19,640 nt of DNA from Geobacter sp. Its GTDB lineage: Bacteria; Desulfobacterota; Desulfuromonadia; Geobacterales; Geobacteraceae. Shown here piece by piece: positions 13,205-19,640 of this stretch. Where the stretch lies: the NCBI GenBank assembly GCA_003499925.1, contig DNRQ01000183.1, positions 1-19,640 of the forward strand. Reading direction: 5' to 3'. Made by a program: the position numbers and the translations under genes. How positions within the stretch are numbered: the stretch's first letter is position 1; each line of letters opens with the position of its first letter. The notes under the pieces were generated by a model. The model did not search any database. It was not told where the DNA came from and was given only the letters and a program-made list of their open reading frames with translations.

Positions 13205-15898
13205 ATGTTTAAAAACAGAATGATTCCTGTTCTGATTGCAATATCAGTCATATTCCCCTTTATAACCTATCTGCTTAACTTCTACACCGATTGGCTCTTT
13301 TTCAGCGAGACCGGTTTCTCATCGGTCCTCATGACGACGGTCTATGCAAAAACAGGCGCCGGGCTGCTTTTCGGAACCTTGCTGTTCTTCTTCGTGCAGC
13401 TGAACCTTCGTTTTGCCAACAGTGCGCGTTTCCCGGCGGCAGGCATGTACATGGTGGGCGGCGGCAACTTTCGGATACCCCGGGACGAGGCTCTGCGCCT
13501 GGTCGGACCGGTCGGGGTACTGGTCGCTTTTGTCCTGGCGCTCCTTGCCGGCAACTGGGGTGCCACGCGCTGGGAAGATCTGCTCCTTTTCACCAACAGG
13601 GTGGCTGTGGGAACGGTTGACCCCGTCCTCGGCAAGGATCTCGGTTTCTTCCTGTTCAGCCTGCCGTTTATGGAGATTCTCAAGGCTTTCGCAGCCTTCG
13701 TGGTGGCCGCAGCGCTGCTTCTGTCGACGGCGGTGTATTACGTGCGGGGCGGCATCACGCTGACCGAACGGGGGGCGGATGTTGACGACAAGGTGCGCCG
13801 GCATCTCGCTGTTCTGGTAGCCATCCTTGCCTGCGTCATCGCTGCCGGCTTTTACCTGGACAGCTTCAGGCTGCTCTTCTCCAATAACGGCGCCTTTTCA
13901 GGGGCGGGGTACGTCGACGTCCACTCCCGGCTGCTGACCTATAGAGTGCTGACCTTCCTGACGCCGGCGGCGGGAGCCGTGCTCGCCTTCGCCATCTGGA
14001 AGGGTTCCTGGCGCCTGGCGCTGCTGCCGCCCGTCATCGTGGTTGCCCTTTACCTGATCGGCATCCGGGTCTATCCGGGCGTGCTGCAGAAATTCAAGGT
14101 GTCGCCCAACGAGTTGACCCTGGAGATGCCGTACATCGAGAACCACCTTAAATTCACCCGTCTGGGCTGGGATCTGGAAAAGATCGAAACGGTTCCCTTC
14201 GACGTCGACACCAAGCTTACCGCAACCGATATCGCCAACAACGACGCCACCATCAAGAACATCCGGCTCTGGGACCATGCCCCGCTGCTGAAGACCTACA
14301 GTCAGCTGCAGCAGATCAGGACCTATTACAAGTTTCATGACGTGGACAACGACCGCTACATGGTGAACGGTCAATACACCCAGGTCATGCTGTCGCCGCG
14401 CGAGCTTTCCTACGCCGATCTCCCCAGCAAGAACTGGATCAACGAGCGCCTGATCTTCACCCACGGCAACGGCATCACCTTCGGTCCGGTCAGCCGGATC
14501 AGCAAGGAGGGGCTGCCGGAGTTTTTCGTCAAGGACATCCCGGCTGTGAGCCTTGCCGACATAAAGGTAACCAAACCGGAGATCTATTACGGGGAACTCT
14601 CCAACGAGTACGTGGTGGTGAAGACCAAGGTCCCGGAATTCAGCTATCCGACCGCCACCGGCAACATCAATACCACCTATGCCGGACAGGGGGGGGTGCC
14701 GATCGATTCGCTGCTGAAAAAGGCGCTCTTCGCCGCCAAATTCAAGAGCGAAAAGATCCTCCTCTCGACCGATATCACCGCGCAGAGCCGCATCCTGTAC
14801 AACCGCAACATCAACGAGCGGGTGCAGGCCCTAGCCCCCTTCCTCCGTTTCGATGTCGATCCCTACATGGTGGTGGACCAAAAGGGTAGGCTCAAGTGGA
14901 TCATCGACGCTTATACCTATTCCGACCGTCTTCCCTATTCGAGGCCGGTCAAGGGGGGGATCAATTACATGCGCAATTCCGTCAAGGCTGTGGTCGATGC
15001 CTATGACGGTAACGTGAGCTTCTACGTCAGTGAGCCGCAGGATGTGCTGATAAAGGTCTACAGCCGGATCTACCCGGATCTCTTCAAACCGATGAGCGCC
15101 ATGCCGGAAGACCTGCGCAAGCATGTCCGCTACCCCGCACAGTTCCTCCAGGTCCAGGCGGCCATGTTTTCCTCCTACCACATGTCCGACCCGAAGGTCT
15201 TCTATAACAAGGAGAACCTCTGGCAGGTTCCGGCGCTGGGCGAAAAGCCGATGGAACCGTATTACACGATCATGAAGCTGCCTGGAGAAAAGGTGGAGGA
15301 GTACATCCTGCTGCTCCCCTTCACCCCCTCCAAGCGCGACAACCTGGCGGCCTGGCTCACGGCCCGCTGCGACGGGGAGAATTACGGGAAAATTCTCGCC
15401 TATACCTTCCCGCGCGACCGGCTGATCTACGGGCCGAAGCAGATCGACGCCCGCATCAACCAGGACTCCTTCATATCGCAGCAGTTGACGCTTTGGAGCC
15501 AGCGCGGCTCGGAGGTGATCAGGGGGAGCCTGCTGGTGATCCCGATCGAGAAATCGCTGCTCTACGTCCAGCCGCTCTTCCTTGCAGCCGACAAGGCCGG
15601 GCTGCCCGAACTGAAGAGGGTGATCGTCGCCTTCGGGGATCAGGTCGTCATGGAGGAGAACCTGGAATTGGCCCTGCAACGGCTCTTCGGCGGGAAGAGG
15701 GCGGCTGCCGCTGCCACTGGCGTGGCTGGTACCGCCGCTGTGGCCCCGGCAGATGCCAGGGCACCATCGCCCTCGCTGGCCAAGGAAGCGATGAGCATTT
15801 TCGAGAGGGCGACCAACCTGCAGCGTCAGGGCGACTGGACCGGATACGGTGATGAATTGCGCAAACTCGAGCAGATCTTGAAACGGTTGGCGCAATAG
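13205..15898 (+). CDS. UPF0182 family large membrane protein
   Basis: An 897-aa protein of UPF0182, a family of unknown function found in actinobacteria, cyanobacteria and deltaproteobacteria. The N-terminal third holds about seven membrane helices, beginning IPVLIAISVIFPFITYLL, with the early FYTDWLFFSETGFSSV motif typical of the family. The remaining 600 residues or so form a soluble, probably periplasmic, domain with conserved stretches such as PYIENHLKFTR (about 304-314), RLPYSRP (about 577-583) and LPFTPSKRDN (about 702-711). An Ala/Pro linker and a short helix (MSIFERATNLQRQGDW) end it, as in other members. GAGGGGA precedes ATG. A small CGGCC-TCA-GGCCG hairpin (15908-15920) follows the stop but lacks a T-run. 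Confidence 0.9.
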   Translation: MFKNRMIPVLIAISVIFPFITYLLNFYTDWLFFSETGFSSVLMTTVYAKTGAGLLFGTLLFFFVQLNLRFANSARFPAAGMYMVGGGNFRIPRDEALRLVGPVGVLVAFVLALLAGNWGATRWEDLLLFTNRVAVGTVDPVLGKDLGFFLFSLPFMEILKAFAAFVVAAALLLSTAVYYVRGGITLTERGADVDDKVRRHLAVLVAILACVIAAGFYLDSFRLLFSNNGAFSGAGYVDVHSRLLTYRVLTFLTPAAGAVLAFAIWKGSWRLALLPPVIVVALYLIGIRVYPGVLQKFKVSPNELTLEMPYIENHLKFTRLGWDLEKIETVPFDVDTKLTATDIANNDATIKNIRLWDHAPLLKTYSQLQQIRTYYKFHDVDNDRYMVNGQYTQVMLSPRELSYADLPSKNWINERLIFTHGNGITFGPVSRISKEGLPEFFVKDIPAVSLADIKVTKPEIYYGELSNEYVVVKTKVPEFSYPTATGNINTTYAGQGGVPIDSLLKKALFAAKFKSEKILLSTDITAQSRILYNRNINERVQALAPFLRFDVDPYMVVDQKGRLKWIIDAYTYSDRLPYSRPVKGGINYMRNSVKAVVDAYDGNVSFYVSEPQDVLIKVYSRIYPDLFKPMSAMPEDLRKHVRYPAQFLQVQAAMFSSYHMSDPKVFYNKENLWQVPALGEKPMEPYYTIMKLPGEKVEEYILLLPFTPSKRDNLAAWLTARCDGENYGKILAYTFPRDRLIYGPKQIDARINQDSFISQQLTLWSQRGSEVIRGSLLVIPIEKSLLYVQPLFLAADKAGLPELKRVIVAFGDQVVMEENLELALQRLFGGKRAAAAATGVAGTAAVAPADARAPSPSLAKEAMSIFERATNLQRQGDWTGYGDELRKLEQILKRLAQ

Positions 15899-15945
15899 CA
15901 GCACAAGCGGCCTCAGGCCGAAAATCTTGCACAGGAGAAGGCGTA

Positions 15946-16053
15946 ATGAAGAGATTGATCATGGGACTTGCCGTAATGGCATTTGTCTGGGCCGTACAGG
16001 CACAGAACCACGATGGGGTGCGCCATAACGGCGAAACTCCGATAGCAGGATAA
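15946..16053 (+). CDS. 35-aa micro-ORF with signal-peptide-like N-terminus
   Basis: MKRLIMGLAVMAFVWAVQAQ is a compact Sec-like signal sequence (basic start, hydrophobic core, A-x-A-type cleavage site near residues 17-19), followed by only about 15 polar residues. AGGAG lies 8 nt before ATG, and the ORF is 47 bp after UPF0182 and 26 bp before the zf-TFIIB gene, consistent with co-transcription. It could encode a tiny exported peptide or be the 5' stub of a lost secreted protein. No family recognised. Confidence 0.4.
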   Translation: MKRLIMGLAVMAFVWAVQAQNHDGVRHNGETPIAG

Positions 16054-16079
16054 CCAAATCAAGGAAAGGAGAAAGGCTC

Positions 16080-16397
16080 ATGAAATGTCCGGTCTGCACA
16101 ACCGTTAACCTCGTCATGTCCGAACGTCAGGGGGTCGAGATCGATTACTGCCCTGATTGCCGCGGCGTCTGGCTCGACCGCGGGGAGCTCGACAAGATCA
16201 TTCAACGTGCCGCTCAGCAGGAGGCGCCAACTGCACCGCCTCAGCAGGCAGCTCAGCCGCAGCAGGCACCGCAGCCGCAGCAGTATGCTCCGCAACCGAC
16301 CTATGGGAACGGCCACGCTCCAGGATACGGCCACGGGCAAAACCATGGGCAAAAGCCGTATCGGAAAAAGTCTTTTCTGGAAGAGTTGTTCGATTAA
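16080..16397 (+). CDS. zf-TFIIB domain (zinc ribbon) protein
   Basis: A 105-aa protein. Residues 1-40 are a zf-TFIIB zinc ribbon: C3-x2-C6 and C24-x2-C27, then the family's GVWLDRGEL motif (29-37). A Gln/Pro/Ala-rich linker (about 45-78) and a Gly/His-rich stretch (76-92; GHGQNHGQ) follow, ending in a basic patch and the acidic tail FLEELFD. Proteins of this type are small and probably cytoplasmic; their role is not known, and the His-rich part could bind metal. AAAGGAGA lies 8 nt upstream of ATG. A collapsed copy that keeps only the two ends of the gene is present at 18484-18534. Confidence 0.85.
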   Translation: MKCPVCTTVNLVMSERQGVEIDYCPDCRGVWLDRGELDKIIQRAAQQEAPTAPPQQAAQPQQAPQPQQYAPQPTYGNGHAPGYGHGQNHGQKPYRKKSFLEELFD

Positions 16398-16458
16398 TCG
16401 AAGTGGTCGTGGCCCTTGTTTGAGGAAATTCGCTGACCATCACTCCGTGATCCCGGTA

Positions 16459-16492
16459 GTAAGCCTGCTGACGCCACCGGCAGCAGGCTTAC
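16459..16492. other. Stable 12-bp hairpin between the zf-TFIIB and Cys-rich genes
   Basis: GTAAGCCTGCTG (16459-16470) and CAGCAGGCTTAC (16481-16492) are perfect arms around a 10-nt loop. There is no T-run on either strand, so it is not a classical terminator. It could be an RNA processing or stabilising element, or a small palindromic repeat. Confidence 0.5.
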
Positions 16493-16544
16493 CCGGATCC
16501 GGAAAAAATCCAGTTCCCGAACTTGAGGGGGCTGACGGGCAAAG

Positions 16545-16904
16545 ATGCTAACCAAACTATCCACATGCAAGCGGTTGACCGCTTTTATCCTCCTGGTGGC
16601 GCTGCTCATCCTGCCGCTCAACTCCCTTGCCGGTGATCTGGCATCGGAGGCGGAGCGGGGTAGCTGCGCCTGCCAGCAGCTGTGGTCGGAGTGTGGCGCA
16701 GATGGAAGCGAGGAGCGGCCCGAGCGCCATCCGATCAACGGTAATGACGGCTGCTGCGACAGCGAAGAGCGCGGCTCCGATGCCGCGATGGCCCGCCCTG
16801 TTTGCGGTTCGACCCTGATCTCCGCAAGGCAGATGTTCCGTCCCGACACCAAAGGTTATCTCCCCAAGGTCTATCTCTCCATCTTTGTCCCTCCTGAAAA
16901 CTGA
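16545..16904 (+). CDS. Small exported Cys-rich protein (first paralogue)
   Basis: A 119-aa protein with a hydrophobic N-terminal segment (about 11-29, ending NSLAG) that reads as a signal peptide. The mature part has six cysteines (41, 43, 50, 70, 71, 87) and ends GYLPKVYLSIFVPPEN. The second protein at 19065 has the same size, the same layout and a matching tail (LPxVYLxxFxPPxN), so the two are paralogues. A function in binding metal, or as a secreted factor of a metal-efflux system, is possible but unproven. No clear SD precedes the ATG at 16545. The DNA immediately after the stop is an in-frame, startless PGPGW-domain remnant. Confidence 0.6.
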   Translation: MLTKLSTCKRLTAFILLVALLILPLNSLAGDLASEAERGSCACQQLWSECGADGSEERPERHPINGNDGCCDSEERGSDAAMARPVCGSTLISARQMFRPDTKGYLPKVYLSIFVPPEN

Positions 16905-17132
16905 CCCCTTTCCGTCCCTGTCATCCGCATTCGATCAGTTTACATTGCCGGAGGCCTTGCCGTTTTGGGTATCGGCATTGCCATGATCGTGCTGCCCGGA
17001 CCTGCCATCGTCGTCATTCCGATCGGCTTGAGTATCCTGGCCACCGAATTTGTCTGGGCCAGAAACCTGCTGCACAGGATAAAGGAGCGCTTGCCGGAGC
17101 GGGCCAGGAAATGGATGGGAACGGGTAAATAA
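16905..17132 (+). pseudogene. PGPGW-domain membrane protein, copy lacking a start codon
   Basis: From 16905 the frame reads without stops to TAA at 17130-17132 and encodes IRSVYIAGGLAVLGIGIAMI, then VLPGPAIVVIPIGLSILATE, then FVWARNLLHRIKERLPE. This aligns along its whole length with the intact copy at 18586. The homology extends upstream of the first ATG (16983, inside a membrane helix) and the first TTG (16965), and no SD precedes either. The frame is the same as that of the Cys-rich gene, separated only by its TGA (16902-16904). Most likely a deletion removed the spacer and start. Use of a rare ATT/ATC start (16923 or 16929) cannot be excluded. Confidence 0.6.
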
Positions 17133-17282
17133 TCGGGCGGCGCCCGGTTGCTCCCGGTCGCTTCGTCGCAGCGCCTGCGGCCGGATCGGGAAACCTCAGA
17201 TAATCTAAACTGGCCAAAGAGTGCCCCGGCCCGACGGGGACGTCATGGTTACCGGGCTAAACGGCCCGAAAGGAAAACGCCG

Positions 17283-18212
17283 ATGCTCATGTGGAGCGTA
17301 TTTGCCCTGCTGCTCACGGTCATGCTGCTGGTCGACCTGGGACTAAACCGTAAGAGCCACACCGTTTCCTTCAAGGAAGCGCTCGGCTGGAGCCTCGTCT
17401 GGATCGGACTGGCCCTTAGCTTCAATGCCGGCATCTGGTATGTGATGGGCAGCGGCAAGGCCCTGGAGTTCTTTACCGGCTACGTCATAGAAAAGGCGCT
17501 GTCGGTGGACAACCTCTTCGTATTCATCATGATCTTCTCCTACTTCGGCATCGAAGGGCGCCACCAGACGCGGATCCTCAAGTGGGGCATCCTGGGGGCG
17601 CTGGTGATGCGTGGCGTGTTCATCTTTGGCGGCATCGAGCTGCTGCAACGCTTTACCTGGCTGTTCTACCTCTTCGGGGCCTTTCTCGTCTTCACGGCCT
17701 GGAAAATGGCCTTCGGCGGCGAGGGGAAGCTCGATCCCGCCGGCAATCCGTTGGTGCGGCTATGCAGCCGGATCGTGCCGGTCAGCAAAAAGATCCATGG
17801 CGACTGGTTCCTGATCCGCAAGCGCGGCATCTGGGTGGCCAGTCCCCTGCTGCTTGCCCTGGTCATGGTGGAATCGAGCGACGTGGTATTCGCCATCGAC
17901 TCCATCCCGGCCATCTTCGCCGTCACCCTCGATCCCTTTATCGTCTTCACCTCCAACATCTTTGCCATCATGGGGCTGCGGGCGCTCTACTTCCTGTTGT
18001 CAAACATGCTGGGCATGTTCGCCTACCTGAAGTACGGCATCTCCTTCATTCTCGCCTTTGTCGGCATGAAGATGCTGGTGAGCGCCGCAGGGATCCATGT
18101 GCCGATACCGCTGTCGTTGGCGATCATCCTGGGAACATTGCTGGCCGCCGTTCTGGCGTCGCTGCTCGCAGGCAAGGTTGCGCCCGCATGCTCGAAAGTC
18201 TCTGGACAGTAA
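17283..18212 (+). CDS. TerC family integral membrane protein, Alx-like (second copy)
   Basis: A 309-aa TerC protein of the longer Alx type with about nine membrane segments, implicated in Mn2+ export in E. coli (Alx). Conserved sites are E70 and D76 in YVIEKALSVDNLFVF, and E197, D200 and D206 in MVESSDVVFAIDSIPA; these acidic pairs mark the two TerC repeats. The frame is open upstream to 17148, but ATG at 17283 is chosen: AAAGGA (17269-17274) is 8 nt upstream and the first membrane helix starts there. The 150-bp leader is hairpin-rich (CCCCGGCCCGACGGGG; CGGGC/GCCCG just before the SD), but I do not recognise a yybP-ykoY aptamer in it. It follows the PGPGW remnant. Confidence 0.88.
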   Translation: MLMWSVFALLLTVMLLVDLGLNRKSHTVSFKEALGWSLVWIGLALSFNAGIWYVMGSGKALEFFTGYVIEKALSVDNLFVFIMIFSYFGIEGRHQTRILKWGILGALVMRGVFIFGGIELLQRFTWLFYLFGAFLVFTAWKMAFGGEGKLDPAGNPLVRLCSRIVPVSKKIHGDWFLIRKRGIWVASPLLLALVMVESSDVVFAIDSIPAIFAVTLDPFIVFTSNIFAIMGLRALYFLLSNMLGMFAYLKYGISFILAFVGMKMLVSAAGIHVPIPLSLAIILGTLLAAVLASLLAGKVAPACSKVSGQ

Positions 18213-18483
18213 CCGTATGGAGAAAGTGAAAGCCGGCACTGACAATGGTACTGTCTGTGCCGGTGTTGCGCGGTCCATACAGGCACAGGCGGCCGATATG
18301 ACTTGGCAAAAGGCTGTCAAGCCGCTCTTTTACTGGAACTGGCTGGCTCTGTCGCGGCAGAATTTCTGTCGGGTCAAGGCAAAAGGTTAGCATTGAACAG
18401 ACATAATAAGACGAGTTAAGGCTCATCCAAGTTGTAAATACCGGTCGATGGATTTATACTGCCTGTATGGAAGAAAGGGACCT
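18213..18483. other. Gene-free stretch after the second terC, with one strong hairpin
   Basis: CCGGCACTGACA (18233-18244) and TGTCTGTGCCGG (18252-18263) pair with a single mismatch around a 7-nt loop. No T-run follows, so it is at best a weak terminator. The rest of the stretch shows no convincing ORF. A 57-codon frame from 18217 lacks an SD. Confidence 0.4.
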
Positions 18484-18534
18484 GTGAAATGTCCAGTCTG
18501 CATCAAGACGGTTTCTGGAAGAGCAGTTGATTGA
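18484..18534 (+). pseudogene. Collapsed zf-TFIIB remnant (internal deletion)
   Basis: TGAAATGTCCAGTCTGCA (18485-18502) matches the 5' end of the zf-TFIIB gene at 16081-16098 with one difference, and the bases before it (GAAGAAAGGGACC) resemble that gene's SD region. A few bases later TTTCTGGAAGAG matches the 3' end of the same gene (around 16374-16385). Everything between, about 275 bp, is missing. The residual frame (GTG start, 16 codons) encodes MKCPVC plus junk. Confidence 0.65.
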
Positions 18535-18585
18535 TGGCTGTTTCTTCCAAAGGGCCGGCTTGAAAAGCTGGGGTAAAGGAAGGCG

Positions 18586-18807
18586 ATGTCACCATTTGCC
18601 GCCGCTACACTGAAACAGGCCAGACGGCTGGTCGTATCGATCGTCGGTGTGACTATTCTCGGCATCGGCCTTGCCATGATCGTCCTGCCCGGACCCGCAA
18701 TCGTGGTGATTCCCGTCGGCTTGGGAGTCCTGGCCACCGAGTTCGTCTGGGCCAAGAACCTGCTGCGCGATATCAAGAACCGCCTCCCGGGGCAGGCGAG
18801 AGATTGA
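18586..18807 (+). CDS. PGPGW-domain small membrane protein (intact copy)
   Basis: A 73-aa protein of the putative transmembrane PGPGW family. It has an N-terminal basic helix, then two membrane segments (about 15-33 and 37-52) around the LPGPAIVV motif (34-41), then LATEFVWAKNLLRDIKNRLPG, a basic amphipathic tail. Function is unknown. In this window the family is linked to TerC and zf-TFIIB genes. AAAGGA (18575-18580) is 5 nt before ATG, so this copy, unlike the one at 16905, has good expression signals. A zf-TFIIB remnant lies just upstream, mirroring the order at 16080-17132. Confidence 0.8.
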   Translation: MSPFAAATLKQARRLVVSIVGVTILGIGLAMIVLPGPAIVVIPVGLGVLATEFVWAKNLLRDIKNRLPGQARD

Positions 18808-18887
18808 TAGCACCGGTCCCCCATTTACCCGATCAGCAGCTAACGCTGCTCTGCGGCCCTTTGGCTCTTCAGTTATCCCCACCCCGA

Positions 18888-18908
18888 CCCTCCCCTTGAA
18901 GGGGAGGG
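18888..18908. repeat. CCCTCCCC/GGGGAGGG palindrome
   Basis: CCCTCCCC (18888-18895) and GGGGAGGG (18901-18908) form an 8-bp perfect stem with a TTGAA loop. It is another member of the dispersed intergenic family and may act as a weak terminator for the PGPGW gene. Confidence 0.55.
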
Positions 18909-18930
18909 AGTTCTTCTGCACGCGTAGCGC

Positions 18931-18988
18931 GTAGGGTGGGCCCTGCCCACCAAAAAGTTGAACAGCGGGTGGGCTGGGCCCACCCTAC
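18931..18988. repeat. REP-like palindrome, second copy of the GTAGGGTGGGC type
   Basis: Arms at 18931-18951 and 18968-18988 are reverse complements with a single mismatch. They match the element at 4124-4182 apart from the central dinucleotide of each arm and the loop sequence. Confidence 0.75.
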
Positions 18989-19020
18989 GGATGGTAGCAA
19001 CAGTTCTAATTTGTTGCCTC

Positions 19021-19050
19021 TTGACTTTGATTGCCGTTCCTAGTTATAGT
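19021..19050 (+). promoter_or_regulatory. Promoter of the second Cys-rich gene
   Basis: TTGACT (19021-19026), an 18-bp spacer and TATAGT (19045-19050) lie immediately upstream of the gene. The predicted transcript start is around 19057, so the mRNA leader before ATG 19065 would be only about 8 nt. Confidence 0.55.
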
Positions 19051-19064
19051 TGCCATCCTCAACT

Positions 19065-19430
19065 ATGCGAAAATTACTCTATCTAAAATTCTTTTCCTGG
19101 TTACTGCTAGTGGTCATCCTGACCGCCGTGACCCATGGCGTCTGTGAAAACGCTCATGCCTCGCAGGTCCAACCTACGGTGGCCAGCGAACATGCATCTC
19201 AATCTGAAGTTTTTGCATCAGGTCAATGCCCGTGCTGTCCTCTTGAGCACGAGGAGAACCCAGATGTTTGCGACAGCTGCATTAACTGCCTCTGTCACGC
19301 TTCCCTCACCATACCGCACTTTCGGCTGACCTATAATCCAGTCATCCTGGACCTCAAGGGTTCTCATCCGTTCAGGCATCTGCCCGACGTCTACCTTCCC
19401 AAATTCATTCCCCCGCAAAACCTCGCCTGA
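19065..19430 (+). CDS. Small exported Cys-rich protein (second paralogue)
   Basis: A 121-aa protein. MRKLLYLKFFSWLLLVVILT is a signal peptide or N-terminal anchor (cleavage likely before residue 35). The mature region contains a dense cysteine block, CPCC at 55-58 and CDSCINCLC at 69-77, and ends HLPDVYLPKFIPPQNLA, the same tail as the protein at 16545. Cysteine spacing suggests metal binding or disulfides; no known fold recognised. ATG at 19065 is preferred: the alternative TTG at 19050 falls inside the -10 box. No SD is present and the leader is very short, so translation may be nearly leaderless. It may head an operon that continues past the window. Confidence 0.6.
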   Translation: MRKLLYLKFFSWLLLVVILTAVTHGVCENAHASQVQPTVASEHASQSEVFASGQCPCCPLEHEENPDVCDSCINCLCHASLTIPHFRLTYNPVILDLKGSHPFRHLPDVYLPKFIPPQNLA

Positions 19431-19640
19431 AACGCCCTCAATGGCAGCGGTTTGCCTGAATCCGGACCAATCGCCTCATTCTGCGTGGTTTAGTAAGCAA
19501 ATCTTCTTACCGACAAACTAATAAATAGTTCGATAATCTGTAGTTCGATGCTTATCGTCAGCAATCACCGATTCGGCTGAAAATCCTGTTCCTAAAAGGG
19601 ATCGTGGCCCCGTTGCCTAGCGCCGATCTTCCGCTGTTCA
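19431..19640. repeat. 3' edge: unassigned DNA ending in one terminus of the inverted-repeat element (copy C)
   Basis: I find no ORF in this stretch. From about 19619 the sequence AGCGCCGATCTTCCGCTG matches the left terminus of the elements at 8809 and 11500, so a third copy probably begins here and runs off the window. The AT-rich segment around 19500-19560 may contain regulatory DNA, but no motif is convincing. Confidence 0.4.

Noticed and set aside
16902..16904. TGA between the Cys-rich frame and PGPGW considered as a selenocysteine codon
   Set aside because: The Cys-rich protein already ends with the tail motif shared by its paralogue, and no SECIS-like hairpin is evident just after the TGA. 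Loss of the PGPGW start by deletion is simpler.
17133..17282. Leader of the second terC considered as another yybP-ykoY riboswitch
   Set aside because: It is hairpin-rich but lacks the GGGGAGTAG L1 signature and the 3' CAACA/GACC element. Only unassigned structure can be claimed.
18217..18390. 57-codon frame after the second terC
   Set aside because: No ribosome binding site and no recognisable family; it contains the strong hairpin at 18233-18263. Treated as non-coding.

Overview
The window looks like chromosomal DNA of a Geobacteraceae-type deltaproteobacterium (Geobacter, Citrifermentans, Geomonas and relatives). This is inferred from the mix of genes: a six-heme periplasmic cytochrome c, a tungsten-type aldehyde ferredoxin oxidoreductase relative, UPF0182, TerC and a LivK-like receptor. 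The high GC content and the intergenic spacers loaded with G/C-rich palindromes also fit. No search was run, so the assignment rests on recognised protein families only.

Layout. 1-598 is the 3' end of recG. 600-1580 is a visibly AT-richer island with a DUF6364-like antitoxin/PIN toxin pair (4-nt overlap) and a lone HicB-like antitoxin. 1807-3987 is a 726-aa AOR-family oxidoreductase, followed by palindromic repeats and a terminator that serves the convergent six-heme cytochrome (4290-5471, minus strand). Divergent from the cytochrome is fetAB, a two-gene iron-export ABC transporter (5655-7217). Convergent to it is ltaE, threonine aldolase (7452-8516, minus). 8517-9088 is a gene-free repeat block. 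9089-10273 is a solitary LivK-type binding lipoprotein with its own terminator.

The most informative part is 10357-12489. A near-consensus sigma-70 promoter is followed by what I read as a yybP-ykoY (Mn2+-sensing) riboswitch. Its closing helix shares bases with a downstream intrinsic terminator, and it lies in front of htpX, a membrane zinc protease. A TerC-family membrane protein follows 289 bp later, across a repeat element. Published yybP-ykoY targets known to me are mainly Mn exporters and TerC proteins, so control of HtpX, possibly with TerC, is the strongest candidate here for something undescribed.

From 12546 on come a Gly-rich membrane protein that resembles only the N-terminal half of bacterial Tim44-like proteins, a large UPF0182 membrane protein, a 35-aa secreted micro-ORF and a zf-TFIIB protein. 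Then comes a partly duplicated and decayed module: Cys-rich secreted protein, PGPGW membrane protein and second TerC, followed by a collapsed zf-TFIIB remnant, an intact PGPGW copy and a second Cys-rich secreted protein. FetAB, two TerC proteins, a Mn riboswitch, zinc-ribbon and Cys-rich exported proteins together suggest a locus for metal and envelope homeostasis. That functional link is inference. No tRNA, rRNA, CRISPR array, transposase or phage gene was seen.
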